Positions 53,086-62,272 are shown, counted from the stretch's first letter. The stretch: DNA of 64,000 bases from Sulfolobales archaeon Acd1 (GCA_000389735.1 APJY01000001.1:585064-649063); one strand, 5' to 3'. A program made the numbers and translations. The notes: generated by a model from the letters alone, not told the origin.

Positions 53086-53724
53086 GTGGTTAACACGCAG
53101 TTGTTAGAGTTAATATCTGCATCGATTATAGTATCCGCACTATACATTCAAGGTCAAGCGTATTTCAAGCCCGCTATATACGCCCAGGCGATACAGTCCG
53201 CGCTGATATCGGTCCTGGCGTTTTACTTAGGTTTCGCGTTAAGTCTAATCGATTATGTAATTCTAGGTATTATAATAGTCGTCCTGAGGTCGTTCATCAT
53301 CACGTATTTCTTGTTCAGAGGTTTGAAGGCTAAACCCGGAATCAGAGAAAGCACCCGTGGAGTGGCTTCGGAATTAGTAGTGAACCTAGCGTTCTTCTTC
53401 CTCGCGGTGTTCATACTTTACTACTTCGTCTTAGGAAGGATAGGCCTAACGACTGAAGCGGGAACCGCGACGTTGACGATCTTCTCTTTCATCCTGTTTT
53501 TCCAAGGTCTTTTCTTGATCGTTACAAGAAGGAGTACGGTAGCGCAAATCATCGGGTTCATTGAAGAGGAGAACTCGATCGTTCTGTTTGGCGTTTTGAC
53601 CGTACCTATTCCGTTTTTAATTGAGGTGAGTATCTTCTTGGACGTCTTAGGTCTAGTCGTGATAACCTCTCTGTTAACTTTACAGAAGTTAGAGCATACT
53701 AGATTGGAAGAGTTGATGGGGTGA
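53086..53724 (+). CDS. HyfE-like membrane subunit
   Basis: A 212-residue membrane protein of the HyfE type (a fusion-like relative of NuoK), with about six hydrophobic helices. It starts at a GTG 6 bases after the previous gene and overlaps the next by 4 bases. The typical strand VLRSFIITYFLFRGLKAKPG and helix FLDVLGLVVITSLLTLQKL are visible. In the family it is part of the membrane arm that may move ions. Confidence 0.7.
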   Translation: MVNTQLLELISASIIVSALYIQGQAYFKPAIYAQAIQSALISVLAFYLGFALSLIDYVILGIIIVVLRSFIITYFLFRGLKAKPGIRESTRGVASELVVNLAFFFLAVFILYYFVLGRIGLTTEAGTATLTIFSFILFFQGLFLIVTRRSTVAQIIGFIEEENSIVLFGVLTVPIPFLIEVSIFLDVLGLVVITSLLTLQKLEHTRLEELMG

Positions 53725-55064
53725 GGCATACGCTTCTAGAAATTCTTCTATTGACAATCCCTATTATTGCGAATATCGGTTTCTTTAATACTAAGTTACT
53801 TAAGGCTCTCTCCCTAGCGTCCTCCTCTCTGGAGCTCATAATATCGTTGCTGCTCTACTTCGAAATTCCCGTTAAAGGTATCTTTCTTATAGATAATGTA
53901 ACAATATCTTTCTTGCTCATTGTAAGCTCAATATATTTATTATCTGTAGTGTATTCCTTAAAATATATAGAAGCTGAGGAGATTAAAGGTATAGTGAGCG
54001 AAAAGCTGTATTATGTCTTATTGAATTTCTTTGTGGCTTCAATGATTTTCTCAATGATAATAAACGATTACGGTCTCATGTGGGTGGGAGTTGAGCTCAC
54101 TACAGTTGCCTCGGCACTCCTGATAACTACTGAGTATTCGGAAATATCGTTAGAGGCAGCGTGGAGATACATTATTATAGTGTCGGCTGGAGTAACTGTA
54201 GCGTTGTTCTCAATAATATTAATTTATTATGAATATCACACATTGACGGTTACATCAATTCTTAGTTCACAACCTAAAGACAGTTTGATAATAAAGCTGG
54301 CAGTAGCGTTGGCCCTAATCGGGTTCGGCACGAAAGTGGGGGTTTTCCCGATGTACACGTGGCTCCCAGACGCGCATAGCGAATCGCCTTCACCGATAAG
54401 CGCCCTGTTTTCGGCTTCGCTCTTGCCCGTCGCGATGTACGTTTTGTACAGAGTTTACGAGATCTATCCTCTTACAGATCTTTTCGTTGCGCTTCCTACT
54501 TTGTCAATCATTACAGCGTCTATAATATTGTTCAAACAATGGCATATAAAAAGAATGTTTGCCTATTCTACTATAGAAAATATGAACTTAGCATTGATAG
54601 GGTTGGCGACAGGCCAAGTGTTCGGGGCTGTGATACTCCTGTTGGCGCACGCGTTCGGTAAGGCTGCCGCCTTTTACTCCTCCGGCGTGATAATTAAAAC
54701 ATTTAACGAAAAGAAAATAGACGAGATAAACGGCTTATATAGAATGAGAATAACTTCTAGCTCACTGCTATTATCTTCAATGGCGGTTACCGGAACCCCT
54801 CCGTTCGGGACATTCGTAGGGGAGTTTTTAATATTGAAAACCTTGGTTCAGTCAGGATTTATAATAGAATTTATACTACTTGTCATATTCTTAGCGTTAA
54901 TTTTCATTTCAATAAATTATAACGTGAGCAGGATGATTTTCTCTCGGCCCAAATATGATAGGTTACCCAAGGAACCACGATTAATGTCGCTCGTCTCCCT
55001 CATTTCATCAATTGTTTCATTAGGAATAGGAATAATTTCAATTATATGGGGTGTTATAGGATGA
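53721..55064 (+). CDS. HyfF/NuoN-like antiporter-type membrane subunit
   Basis: A 447-residue protein of the Mrp-antiporter/NuoL-M-N family with about 14 helices. Key charged residues of the ion path are present: Glu in MWVGVELTTVASALL, Lys in GFGTKVGVFPMYTWLPDAHS, and HAFGKAAAFYSSG with a His-Lys pair. It probably translocates protons or sodium ions. Start is GTG at 53721. It overlaps the large-subunit gene by 4 bases. Confidence 0.85.
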   Translation: MRHTLLEILLLTIPIIANIGFFNTKLLKALSLASSSLELIISLLLYFEIPVKGIFLIDNVTISFLLIVSSIYLLSVVYSLKYIEAEEIKGIVSEKLYYVLLNFFVASMIFSMIINDYGLMWVGVELTTVASALLITTEYSEISLEAAWRYIIIVSAGVTVALFSIILIYYEYHTLTVTSILSSQPKDSLIIKLAVALALIGFGTKVGVFPMYTWLPDAHSESPSPISALFSASLLPVAMYVLYRVYEIYPLTDLFVALPTLSIITASIILFKQWHIKRMFAYSTIENMNLALIGLATGQVFGAVILLLAHAFGKAAAFYSSGVIIKTFNEKKIDEINGLYRMRITSSSLLLSSMAVTGTPPFGTFVGEFLILKTLVQSGFIIEFILLVIFLALIFISINYNVSRMIFSRPKYDRLPKEPRLMSLVSLISSIVSLGIGIISIIWGVIG

Positions 55065-56245
55065 AATACTATAGATGGGCTGATAAGGGAGAGGGAAGGA
55101 AAATAGGGAAAATAGGGAATTACTGCCTTTACGAGAGAGTCGTTACGGAGGAGAGCTGTGAAGAGACGAACGTAAGCCCTAAGGTCGAGCGTTATGGTAC
55201 GTTCAAATTCGTATACGGTCCTTCGGCTGGAGGGTTATTGGAATCGGTTAAATTCGATATAACTACAGATGGCGAAAGGATATTTGATATAAACGGCGTC
55301 CCCTATAAAATTAGGAAAATAAAAGTCGCTGGGTTATCGTGGGAAGACGCGTTGCTTAGAATAGAGAGAATAAACGCTCCGTTTAGCGCCTCTCACGCAA
55401 TAGCGTTCTTGCTCGCTATAGAAGACGCGATGAACATAGAGCCAGATTACCAAGCCCAGTTGAAAAGAATAGCGTTACTTGAACTGGAGAGAATCAGGAA
55501 CCATCTATTCGTCATCGCTAGGCTGACAGAAGCTGCGTCCTTGTCTGTCCCCACATATCACTTACTTTATTTAACAGAAAGAATCAATAGATTAATCGGA
55601 AAGCTGTGCGGGCATAGATATTTCTTCGGAGTTAACTATATTAATAGAGTGGATTGTAATTTTGAAAAATTATTTGAGATATTAGACATAGTTAAGGAGT
55701 TTAGAGCAATATTTGAGGGATTATTAGAAAGTAGAATATTTATCGATAGATTGCAAGGAAATGGTGTATTAAGAGACAAGGATAGCATAGGTCCAGCGGC
55801 TAGGGCAGCGGGATTAGATTATGACGCCAGGTTGGAGTTAAACATACTTCCGTATAAAGAAATTGGTTTTAAAATAGTTAAGGCAGAAGACGCTGATGCC
55901 TTTGGAAGGTTTCTAGTTAGAGGTTACGAAATTATTGAGTCTTCAAAAATATTGATAGAACTAACCGATCTTATAAAAGACGGCAACAATACTAGTACAA
56001 AGGGATATGAAGCGACAAACCATGAGGGAGAGGGGTTAGCCAGGGTTGAAAGCCCTTCGGGCGATTTGGCGTATTACGTAAAAGTCAAGGAAGGAAAAGT
56101 GGCATCTGCCCAGCTCCTATCGCCATCCTCTGTCAATATTAAATCTTTTATGAAGAGTGTAAAAGGAACGATTTTCACAGATTTCCAGTTCAATTGGGAG
56201 AGTTTTGGAATTTGGATAAGTGAAATAGGGGTGATTTTGGAGTGA
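55061..56245 (+). CDS. NuoD/HyfG-like large subunit without NiFe ligands
   Basis: A 394-residue protein of the NuoD/NiFe-hydrogenase large-subunit family. The segment that in hydrogenases reads ERxCGxC is IERINAPFSASHAIAFLLAI, so the first pair of nickel-binding cysteines is gone. The second pair (DPCxxC) is also missing, as the protein ends NWESFGIWISEIGVILE. LELERIRNHLFVIARLTEAA is typical of the family. It therefore cannot be a NiFe hydrogenase; as in complex I it may form a quinone site or bind another partner. The start overlaps the preceding stop (ATGA). Confidence 0.85.
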   Translation: MKYYRWADKGEGRKIGKIGNYCLYERVVTEESCEETNVSPKVERYGTFKFVYGPSAGGLLESVKFDITTDGERIFDINGVPYKIRKIKVAGLSWEDALLRIERINAPFSASHAIAFLLAIEDAMNIEPDYQAQLKRIALLELERIRNHLFVIARLTEAASLSVPTYHLLYLTERINRLIGKLCGHRYFFGVNYINRVDCNFEKLFEILDIVKEFRAIFEGLLESRIFIDRLQGNGVLRDKDSIGPAARAAGLDYDARLELNILPYKEIGFKIVKAEDADAFGRFLVRGYEIIESSKILIELTDLIKDGNNTSTKGYEATNHEGEGLARVESPSGDLAYYVKVKEGKVASAQLLSPSSVNIKSFMKSVKGTIFTDFQFNWESFGIWISEIGVILE

Positions 56246-56853
56246 AAAACTGGTGGTTTTTACAAGGAGTAAGGAAAGGTGTTCTTACAGAAAAGACTCC
56301 AAAAGATGTTGCTGAATGGAGCACTAAAATAGAAGGGACAGGAGCTGTTAATTGTCCTACCAAGGCGATAGAGAACGGAAAATGGATAGCTGAACGGTGC
56401 GTATTCTGCAGGAGATGTTACCCTAATTATAAACCGAACTTAGATTATAAAACCTCGATTGTAAAAGGTACACAAAAACTGTTCAAGAAATCGTTTTTTA
56501 TCTATCCAATTGACTCTGGTTCTTGTGGAGGATGTAATATGGAACTGAAATTGATTTCGTCACCCCAACACGATATGACAAGGTTTGGGATATTCTTTAC
56601 TAACACACCGAGACACGCGGACGCTGTTGTAGTAATGGGCACTCTGACAGAGAAAATGAAGGAGGTGATAAAAGAAGCGTACGACGCGATGCCAGAACCG
56701 AAGCTGGTAGTGCTGCTAGGAGCATGCGCCATATCTGGAGGAATAATAGGGGAGGCTATACCATTAGAAGCAACAGTTCTAATTCCAGGCTGTCCGCCTA
56801 ATCCTTATACGATACTGGATGCCTTAATTAAGGTTAAGGGTGGGGAAAAGTGA
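56242..56853 (+). CDS. NuoB/HyfI-like small subunit with an N-terminal ferredoxin half
   Basis: A 203-residue protein with two iron-sulfur parts. Residues 35-65 contain NCPTKAIENG and CVFCRRCYP, cysteines for one [4Fe-4S] cluster of ferredoxin type. From residue 90 comes the NuoB-like domain with its four N2-cluster cysteines: SGSCGGCNMELKLI, LLGACAISGG and IPGCPPNP. The fusion brings a ferredoxin (NuoI/HyfH-like) function into the same chain, which explains why no separate ferredoxin subunit gene is present. It overlaps both neighbours by 4 bases. Confidence 0.8.
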   Translation: MKNWWFLQGVRKGVLTEKTPKDVAEWSTKIEGTGAVNCPTKAIENGKWIAERCVFCRRCYPNYKPNLDYKTSIVKGTQKLFKKSFFIYPIDSGSCGGCNMELKLISSPQHDMTRFGIFFTNTPRHADAVVVMGTLTEKMKEVIKEAYDAMPEPKLVVLLGACAISGGIIGEAIPLEATVLIPGCPPNPYTILDALIKVKGGEK

Positions 56854-58610
56854 CCTCGATGTATTTAGTACTACCCTTTCTGATACCTCCTGTGTTGTCG
56901 ATTTTGAATAGGAAATTAGGCTATCTATCGATAACCTTAGCTTCCCTTTATCTTCTAATATTCTCCTTGTACGAATACCCTTACGAATTGAGTACACTAT
57001 TTATCGCTATATCATCAATAGTTTGGATTTTAACATCAATTTTCTCTATAAAATACGACGATTACGGGAATTGGTTATCTCCATTATATAGCGTGATAAT
57101 TTTAGGAATTACTATAATATTAGAATCTAGCAACTATATTGAATTTTTAGCAGGATGGGAGATAATGACGATACCGGCTTACGTCGCGATCGGTCTCATA
57201 AGAAAGGAGTATAGACCGCCATATATATTCATGGCTTTTGGGGAGCTGAGTACGGCTTTTCTGCTTGCCTCCTTTATAATAGCTTCGGTCAACACTAACA
57301 CTACGTCGTTTACACAGCTAACATCCCCATTACCGTTGATCTTAGCCACGATAGGATTCATGATAAAAATGGGAATACTGCCGTTCATGGTGTCAGAGTG
57401 GTTGCCGATAGCCCATGGTACGGCGCCCTCTAACCTCTCTTCGGTGTTAAGCTCTACCATGACGTTAATGGGGATATACGGAATTCTAAAAATAGCAGAA
57501 TTAACTACAGATATACCTGTTGCGTTTTCCTTATTTATATCCGCCATAGGCGCGTTCAGCGTGTTCTTCGGGTCGCTATACGCTTATGTGAATGAGAACA
57601 CGAAGGGTATACTAGCGTTCAGTACAATAGAAAATAACGGCGCAATATTAGTTTCATTAGGTCTCTTTATGTTTGTGAAACAACTAGGGATTTCTTCTAT
57701 AGAAAATATGGCGTTCTACACTGTTATAATATACGCGTTTGCGCATTCGATAGCTAAAGCCGGATTATTCATGAGTGCCGGAGCACAAGAATCACAAGCC
57801 ATATCACACACCAAAAAATTAAGAGATCTGTATTACGTTCTAGGATTGATCCTCTTAACCTCCTCGATGTCCGGTCTCTTACCGAATTTAGGAGGAGTAG
57901 CGTCGTGGCTGACTCTTGAAAACTTACTCATAACTTCCTATATATTACATAGTTTAATTTCTGTTATATTTATTGCTATCGGAGCTATAGTGGCGATGGG
58001 AGAAGGCTTCGCCACAGCCGCGTTAGTCAGATATATTACATACTTATCGCTCTTTAGAGTTGATTATAAGAAAATAGATAAATTACTATCAATACCGATG
58101 TTAGTTTCCGGGATATTAGTATTAGTTCTCGGCACTGTTTTGCCCTATCTGCTATATCCCTATAAAACCTCGATGCCTCAATTGGGAATGCTGGGTGATT
58201 CGCTTATTGTAACTGAATACGATGACGCGGTCTTCGGCGCGATATCCCCCTTATACGTTGTCCTTTTCATAAGTACGTTTTCGTTAGTAACCTATCTAGT
58301 TTTCGGAAAGCCCAAAATAAGAAGAGTCAAGATCTGGAATAACGGCGTCAACGACCAAGAGGAATACACCGCGTTCGCCATGTCCAACAACGTAAGGCTT
58401 ATGTTAAGGAAGATCCTGAGAACTGATGAAAACAAATATCTCCCCACTTATGGGATTGACATCTTTTGGGAATATATTTATAAATTCTCCAGAGGAGCTA
58501 TGGAATTTGGAGGGAAATTCGGACGCGCTTTAATAAATAGTTCCGTATCATGGTATGTTTTGTATATTATAATCGCGTTAATAATAATTTCACTGATAAT
58601 TGTAATATGA
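56850..58610 (+). CDS. HyfB/NuoL-like antiporter-type membrane subunit
   Basis: A 586-residue protein, the second large Mrp/NuoL-type subunit of the complex, with about 15 helices. Conserved charged sites include Glu in FLAGWEIMTIPAYVAIG, Lys in GFMIKMGILPFMVSEWLPIA, and the helix-breaking HSIAKAGLFMSAGA. A long C-terminal part (NNGVNDQEEYTAFAMSNNVR) and a last helix resemble the hinge region of HyfB and MbhH. With the HyfF-like gene it gives two putative ion channels. It ends the operon, unless the small coiled-coil gene after it is included. Confidence 0.85.
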   Translation: MTSMYLVLPFLIPPVLSILNRKLGYLSITLASLYLLIFSLYEYPYELSTLFIAISSIVWILTSIFSIKYDDYGNWLSPLYSVIILGITIILESSNYIEFLAGWEIMTIPAYVAIGLIRKEYRPPYIFMAFGELSTAFLLASFIIASVNTNTTSFTQLTSPLPLILATIGFMIKMGILPFMVSEWLPIAHGTAPSNLSSVLSSTMTLMGIYGILKIAELTTDIPVAFSLFISAIGAFSVFFGSLYAYVNENTKGILAFSTIENNGAILVSLGLFMFVKQLGISSIENMAFYTVIIYAFAHSIAKAGLFMSAGAQESQAISHTKKLRDLYYVLGLILLTSSMSGLLPNLGGVASWLTLENLLITSYILHSLISVIFIAIGAIVAMGEGFATAALVRYITYLSLFRVDYKKIDKLLSIPMLVSGILVLVLGTVLPYLLYPYKTSMPQLGMLGDSLIVTEYDDAVFGAISPLYVVLFISTFSLVTYLVFGKPKIRRVKIWNNGVNDQEEYTAFAMSNNVRLMLRKILRTDENKYLPTYGIDIFWEYIYKFSRGAMEFGGKFGRALINSSVSWYVLYIIIALIIISLIIVI

Positions 58611-58628
58611 CTAGGGTGGAATTATTCC

Positions 58629-58988
58629 GTGCTCAAAAGAGGAAGAAATAAAGAAACGAATAGAGAAGACGAGAATGAATATAAAAGAACTAAGAAGGAA
58701 GATAGAAGAAATGAAGAAAGATTTGGAAAAGATATACGAACTTCAACAGGCAGCGATAACTTGTATGAAGAAGAATGCGCAGAGTTACTGAAGGAACTAC
58801 TCGAATTGTCGTCTAAAGAATCATCATTAATATTTGAACTATCCCAATTACTAGAAAAGACTAAAATAGAAACCATAAGATTATCCGGACTGATAGCCTC
58901 TTGCAGATTAAAGGATAAAGAATTTAGTGACGAACTATTTAAAGAATTTGAGAAATTGTTTTCTAAATATGTAAAGAAGAAGGAGTAA
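58629..58988 (+). pseudogene. Small helical protein, probably frameshifted
   Basis: As written, GTG 58629 opens a 119-residue frame. Its first 45 residues are irregular (RGRNKETNREDENEYKRTKK), but from residue 46 it is a good helix (EECAELLKELLELSSKESSL). An overlapping frame from ATG 58675 encodes MNIKELRRKIEEMKKDLEKI, then YELQQAAITCMKKNAQSY and stops at about 58,789. The second frame continued into the first would give one coiled-coil protein of about 105 residues. I infer a one- or two-base frameshift near 58,780. It follows the hydrogenase-like operon closely. Confidence 0.45.
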
Positions 58989-59190
58989 AAAAGCCTCAAA
59001 GAGGATAGACTATCACTATCGTCTTAGGAAGCATCAGTGTATTTTTAACTAGAAAGTAAAGCGATATTTCTATTCATTTTATAACTTCTCGGTTCATGGA
59101 TACTTGATCCGGGAACGTTTCAGGCGTCCCGCTAACCCGCTAACGTTCTTTAAATATCGGTTTAGCCAGTTTAACTTCAGTGAAGCTGGT

Positions 59191-59451
59191 TTGACTCTCA
59201 GAGTTGAGGTCGGGAAGAAGGGCTACATAATAATTCCTAAAAGCGTGAGGGAACTGATCGGCATAAGGGAGGGCGACACGCTCGTCTTAAGCGTGAACGG
59301 GAACAGGATAATCCTGGAGCCCGAGAGGAGGGTGAACGTGGACGAAGTCGCGAGGAAGATCGAGGAGCACAGGAGGAGGGTATCCTACGCCAAGAGGCCC
59401 GTCCTAGGGGAGTTGGCGGGAACTAGCTTGGAAGAGGAGTTCGAGGATTGA
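59191..59451 (+). CDS. AbrB/SpoVT-family antitoxin
   Basis: An 86-residue swapped-hairpin DNA-binding protein: RVEVGKKGYIIIPKSVREL, then IGIREGDTLVLSVNGNRIIL. The C-terminal part (VDEVARKIEEHRRRVSY) is expected to bind the toxin. I take TTG 59191 as the start because the family begins there; a TATA-like taaatat lies at about 59,150-59,157. Its stop overlaps the start of the VapC gene. GC-rich codon use returns to the core type here. Confidence 0.75.
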   Translation: MTLRVEVGKKGYIIIPKSVRELIGIREGDTLVLSVNGNRIILEPERRVNVDEVARKIEEHRRRVSYAKRPVLGELAGTSLEEEFED

Positions 59452-59867
59452 TATTCTTAGACGCGAACTTCCTGGTTTACCTGAACCTGAGCCACGAGGA
59501 GGTCGTTGACTACTACTTGAGGCTCTTGAGGAGCGAGGCGCTGTTCACGGACCCCTTAGTCCTCGACGAGGTGATTTACGTCTCTAAGAAGAAGTACGGG
59601 GTGAAGTACTGCGACACGATCAGTTTCCTGGACGAGATCGTTCTACCCTATACTACCGTCCTGCCGGTCACCGTGAGGGACTACGAGAGGGCGAGGGAAA
59701 TAATGCTGAAGTACTCGCTCAAACCTTCCGACGCTTTTCACGTGGCAGTGATGCTGAACAACTCGGTCCCTACTGTCCTGAGCGAGGACAGGGAGTTCGA
59801 CAAGGTGAACGGGATAAGGAGGGTGTGGTTGAAGGGAGGGCCCTCAGTTAACGGCGCTAGAGGTTAA
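59448..59867 (+). CDS. VapC-type PIN-domain toxin
   Basis: A 139-residue PIN-domain ribonuclease with acidic sites in IFLDANFLVYL, DPLVLDEVIYVSKKK, LKPSDAFHVAVM and LSEDREFDKV. It begins with TTG overlapping the stop of the AbrB-type antitoxin gene (59448). AbrB-VapC pairing is a known variant in archaea. Confidence 0.85.
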   Translation: MIFLDANFLVYLNLSHEEVVDYYLRLLRSEALFTDPLVLDEVIYVSKKKYGVKYCDTISFLDEIVLPYTTVLPVTVRDYERAREIMLKYSLKPSDAFHVAVMLNNSVPTVLSEDREFDKVNGIRRVWLKGGPSVNGARG

Positions 59868-60129
59868 GCGATCTTCCGTGAGCTTCGCTGATCTCACGAG
59901 GCTGAAGGCGTGGGACTTAACGTTAGTGAATAAACGAGAATAAATAAACAAGCGTGATCCTTTGACAAACCGTTCAGGAAGGGTTAACCTGTTTAGGGTA
60001 CACCATCAAGATCCTTGGAGGGCTCTCCACGAACGCGCGGCGAACGGACCGAGACGCCCTCGCTAGCTCACGTGCCGCCGTTCCTACGAATTTTTACGCG
60101 AAATTTAATTTATGAACGGGAAGGAGTAG
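59868..60129. other. Intergenic region without a gene
   Basis: The first bases hold a hairpin gtgagCTTCGCTGATctcac just after the toxin stop, which may serve as a terminator. A short motif, cgctagaggtt, also occurs just before the structured leader at 52,012. There is no coding frame or further repeat that I can recognise. A TATA-like aatttaattt lies shortly before the next gene. Confidence 0.35.
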
Positions 60130-60588
60130 ATGAGGCTTTGGTCGATTCATCCTAAGTACCTCGACGTGCAGGGACTCTTAGGCTTGTGGAGGGAAGGGTT
60201 GCTGGCGCAGAAAGTTCTCCTGGGAGAGACGAAGGGCTACAGGAACCACCCTCAGCTCATAAGGTTCAAGAGAACCCCTGACCCCGTCCTCTACCTGGGG
60301 ACTTACTTATACTACGTCTACCAGGAAGGGGTCAGGAGGGGGTACTCCTTCAAAGAGGAGAAGATCGTTAGGTACGACTTGAGCCTCAAGATGCCCGTGA
60401 CCGAGGGTCAGGTTAAGTACGAGTTCAACCACTTGTTAGGGAAGTTGAAGATGAGGGACCCCGAGAGGTATGAGGAGCTGTTGAGGGTTCAGGTCATAGA
60501 GGTGAACCCGATCTTTTACGTCGTCGAGGGCGACGTGGAGGAGTGGGAGAAGGGAGCGAAAAGGCGTGTACGTGACCCTAAAGAGTAG
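60130..60588 (+). CDS. Pyrimidine dimer DNA glycosylase family protein
   Basis: A 152-residue protein of the PF03013-type family, related to T4 endonuclease V, which excises UV-induced pyrimidine dimers. The family N-terminus MRLWSIHPKYLDVQGLLGLW, then REGLLAQKVLLGETKGYRNH, is clear; the catalytic glutamate is likely in WREGLL. It fits exposure to sunlight in hot springs. It is a single gene with core codon use. Confidence 0.8.
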   Translation: MRLWSIHPKYLDVQGLLGLWREGLLAQKVLLGETKGYRNHPQLIRFKRTPDPVLYLGTYLYYVYQEGVRRGYSFKEEKIVRYDLSLKMPVTEGQVKYEFNHLLGKLKMRDPERYEELLRVQVIEVNPIFYVVEGDVEEWEKGAKRRVRDPKE

Positions 60589-60672
60589 AAACCCTGAGTG
60601 GCAGAGAGGAGAACGATTGAAATCCTCTCTTTCGTTTCACTTTTCCCGCTCTACGAGCGCGTTCGACGTCGC

Positions 60673-61575
60673 TCACGACGTTCCGTTTCCCATAAGGAAG
60701 GCTATCGTGAATAGGGAAGTGGTCTCCGTGTTTACGTCCCCGAGAGGCACTATGGTCCCGTTCACCACTTCATACTCGCTGAAGAAACCCCCTATTGGGG
60801 ACTGCAGCTTAGACGAGACGTTGTATACGCTCTTCATCAGGGGCAGGTAACGATCGGCGAACGTCTGATTATAAGAGGCTAGGATCTTCCAAGCTATGAC
60901 AGCCAAAGCCAGATCGGAGGAAGAATAATATCTGTTCTGTCCCTTAAAGCCGTAACCCGTCCAGTAATTCGCTATCACCCTGGAGAAAACCTGTTGGGCC
61001 AAGTTCACATGCCCCCTTTCGGCCTCATAGATCGCGAAGAGAAAGGAGTAGTTGGGGAAATCGTACCATTCTAAGGGCTCTGAGCCGTTGACGTAGCTCA
61101 CGTAAGCCAGCACGTAAGGGCCTTCCTTCACGTACTCGACTTCCGGGCAAGTGAAGTTCCAACCGAACGAGGAATCGTTGAGGAGGACGAGAAACGGTGA
61201 GGGCGTGAGGTTGCTCTTGAGAGCGTTCATGACTTTGAGCCACCTGCTGTCGTTAAGGTAATAGAGCGCCGCAGCCGCCAACAGGTTGTCCTGTAGGGAG
61301 TAAACGTCGGAGTAAGGCTTGGAAGAAACGAGGTTAAGCGAGGGGTTGTAGGTGAAGTTGTAGTAAAGCTCCAGGAGCTGGGCCGAAACAGGCGTAGGTA
61401 AAGAAGGGTAAGAACCGGAGGGATTCAGGAACGGCCCTTGCGGACTCTTACTACTGTGAAGGAAGGGAAAATTCACTCCTGGGTTGATGTGATATACGTA
61501 AACTAGGATCAGCTCAAGCACGATCAGGGCTATGAGTAGGGATCCAAGAATTGTATAAGTCCTTCTACTGGACAT
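60673..61575 (-). CDS. Secreted or membrane-anchored protein of unknown function
   Basis: A 300-residue protein with one N-terminal membrane helix (about residues 9-31) and a large outer part. More than ten Asn-x-Ser/Thr sites are present (NFT, NDS, NGS, NYS, NQT, NGT), as on archaeal surface proteins. Helical segments such as YSLQDNLLAAAALYYLNDSR, then FLFAIYEAERGHVNLAQQVF and DLALAVIAWKILASY, resemble an alpha/alpha toroid of the glycoside hydrolase or terpene-cyclase kind. Function not known. Confidence 0.65.
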   Translation of the reverse strand: MSSRRTYTILGSLLIALIVLELILVYVYHINPGVNFPFLHSSKSPQGPFLNPSGSYPSLPTPVSAQLLELYYNFTYNPSLNLVSSKPYSDVYSLQDNLLAAAALYYLNDSRWLKVMNALKSNLTPSPFLVLLNDSSFGWNFTCPEVEYVKEGPYVLAYVSYVNGSEPLEWYDFPNYSFLFAIYEAERGHVNLAQQVFSRVIANYWTGYGFKGQNRYYSSSDLALAVIAWKILASYNQTFADRYLPLMKSVYNVSSKLQSPIGGFFSEYEVVNGTIVPLGDVNTETTSLFTIAFLMGNGTS

Positions 61576-61636
61576 GCGCCTGAGAACTATAGGCCTGTTG
61601 AGTTTAAGCTTAACTTCGCAAGCCTTTTTCCCATGC

Positions 61637-61738
61637 CGTCAAAAGCTCCTGAGCTTCCTCGAGCTTCACTCGAGCTGGGACAACGTGACAAACGCGATTG
61701 AAGGGCTGATCCTAAGGTACTCGGGGCAAGATGGCTAG
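61637..61738 (+). pseudogene. Possible transposase C-terminal fragment
   Basis: An open stretch encodes RQKLLSFLELHSSWDNVTNA, then IEGLILRYSGQDG and a stop. The pattern looks like the end of an insertion-sequence transposase. No other part of such an element is near. It lies in the 230-base gap between two genes. Confidence 0.3.
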
Positions 61739-61811
61739 TCCGTTACAGCTCGAAACGCCGCGTAGCTCACCTTTTTGATGTATAAGAAGGTAATCGTCCC
61801 GTTGACGCTCG

Positions 61812-62219
61812 ATGAGGAGACTGGAGCTCGAGTTCGCCGACGACGTAAGGAAACTGGCCGAAAGGATAAATGAGGCCCTCGGTTTAGGGCTGGACTTAGG
61901 AAAGGTGGCCTTCATCAGGAGTAGAGGATCTAAAGGCAAGGCAATAGCCAGAGCCTTAGCTCTTCCGTCGCAGTGGAGGTTCGTTCTCAAGCCTCAAGTG
62001 ATTTACGTCGTTGAGGTACTCTCGGAAAAGTTCGACAGCATGAGCTGCTTGGACAAGATGGAGGTAGTGCTTCACGAGTTGCTCCACATTCCTAAATCCA
62101 TGAGCGGCGGCCTGAGGGGCCACAACTACAGCGAGTTCAGGAGGATCAAGAAGTACAGAAAGGCTTTACAGGAGCTCTGCCTTAGCGCGGATCATGAAGA
62201 CTGGAAAGGTCAATCCTAG
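61812..62219 (+). CDS. Small putative metallopeptidase
   Basis: A 135-residue protein with a zincin-like motif HELLHIPKSMSGGLRGH, a shortened HExxH variant (HELLH) with a third histidine downstream. The family, annotated as putative metallopeptidase in archaea, has no known substrate. The N-terminal part (FADDVRKLAERINEALGL) is helical. The start is ATG at 61812. Confidence 0.7.
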   Translation: MRRLELEFADDVRKLAERINEALGLGLDLGKVAFIRSRGSKGKAIARALALPSQWRFVLKPQVIYVVEVLSEKFDSMSCLDKMEVVLHELLHIPKSMSGGLRGHNYSEFRRIKKYRKALQELCLSADHEDWKGQS

Positions 62220-62272
62220 CTAGTCGTTAATCACGGCGAAGTCAAGGAGATTTCGACGCGAACTTGAAGGGC

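Noticed and set aside
52129-58610. Formate hydrogenlyase or NiFe hydrogenase
   Set aside because: All four NiFe cysteine ligands of the large subunit are missing and no formate dehydrogenase or maturation gene adjoins.
60620-60660. CRISPR repeat-like gattgaaatc
   Set aside because: It occurs once with no spaced copies; there is no array in the window.
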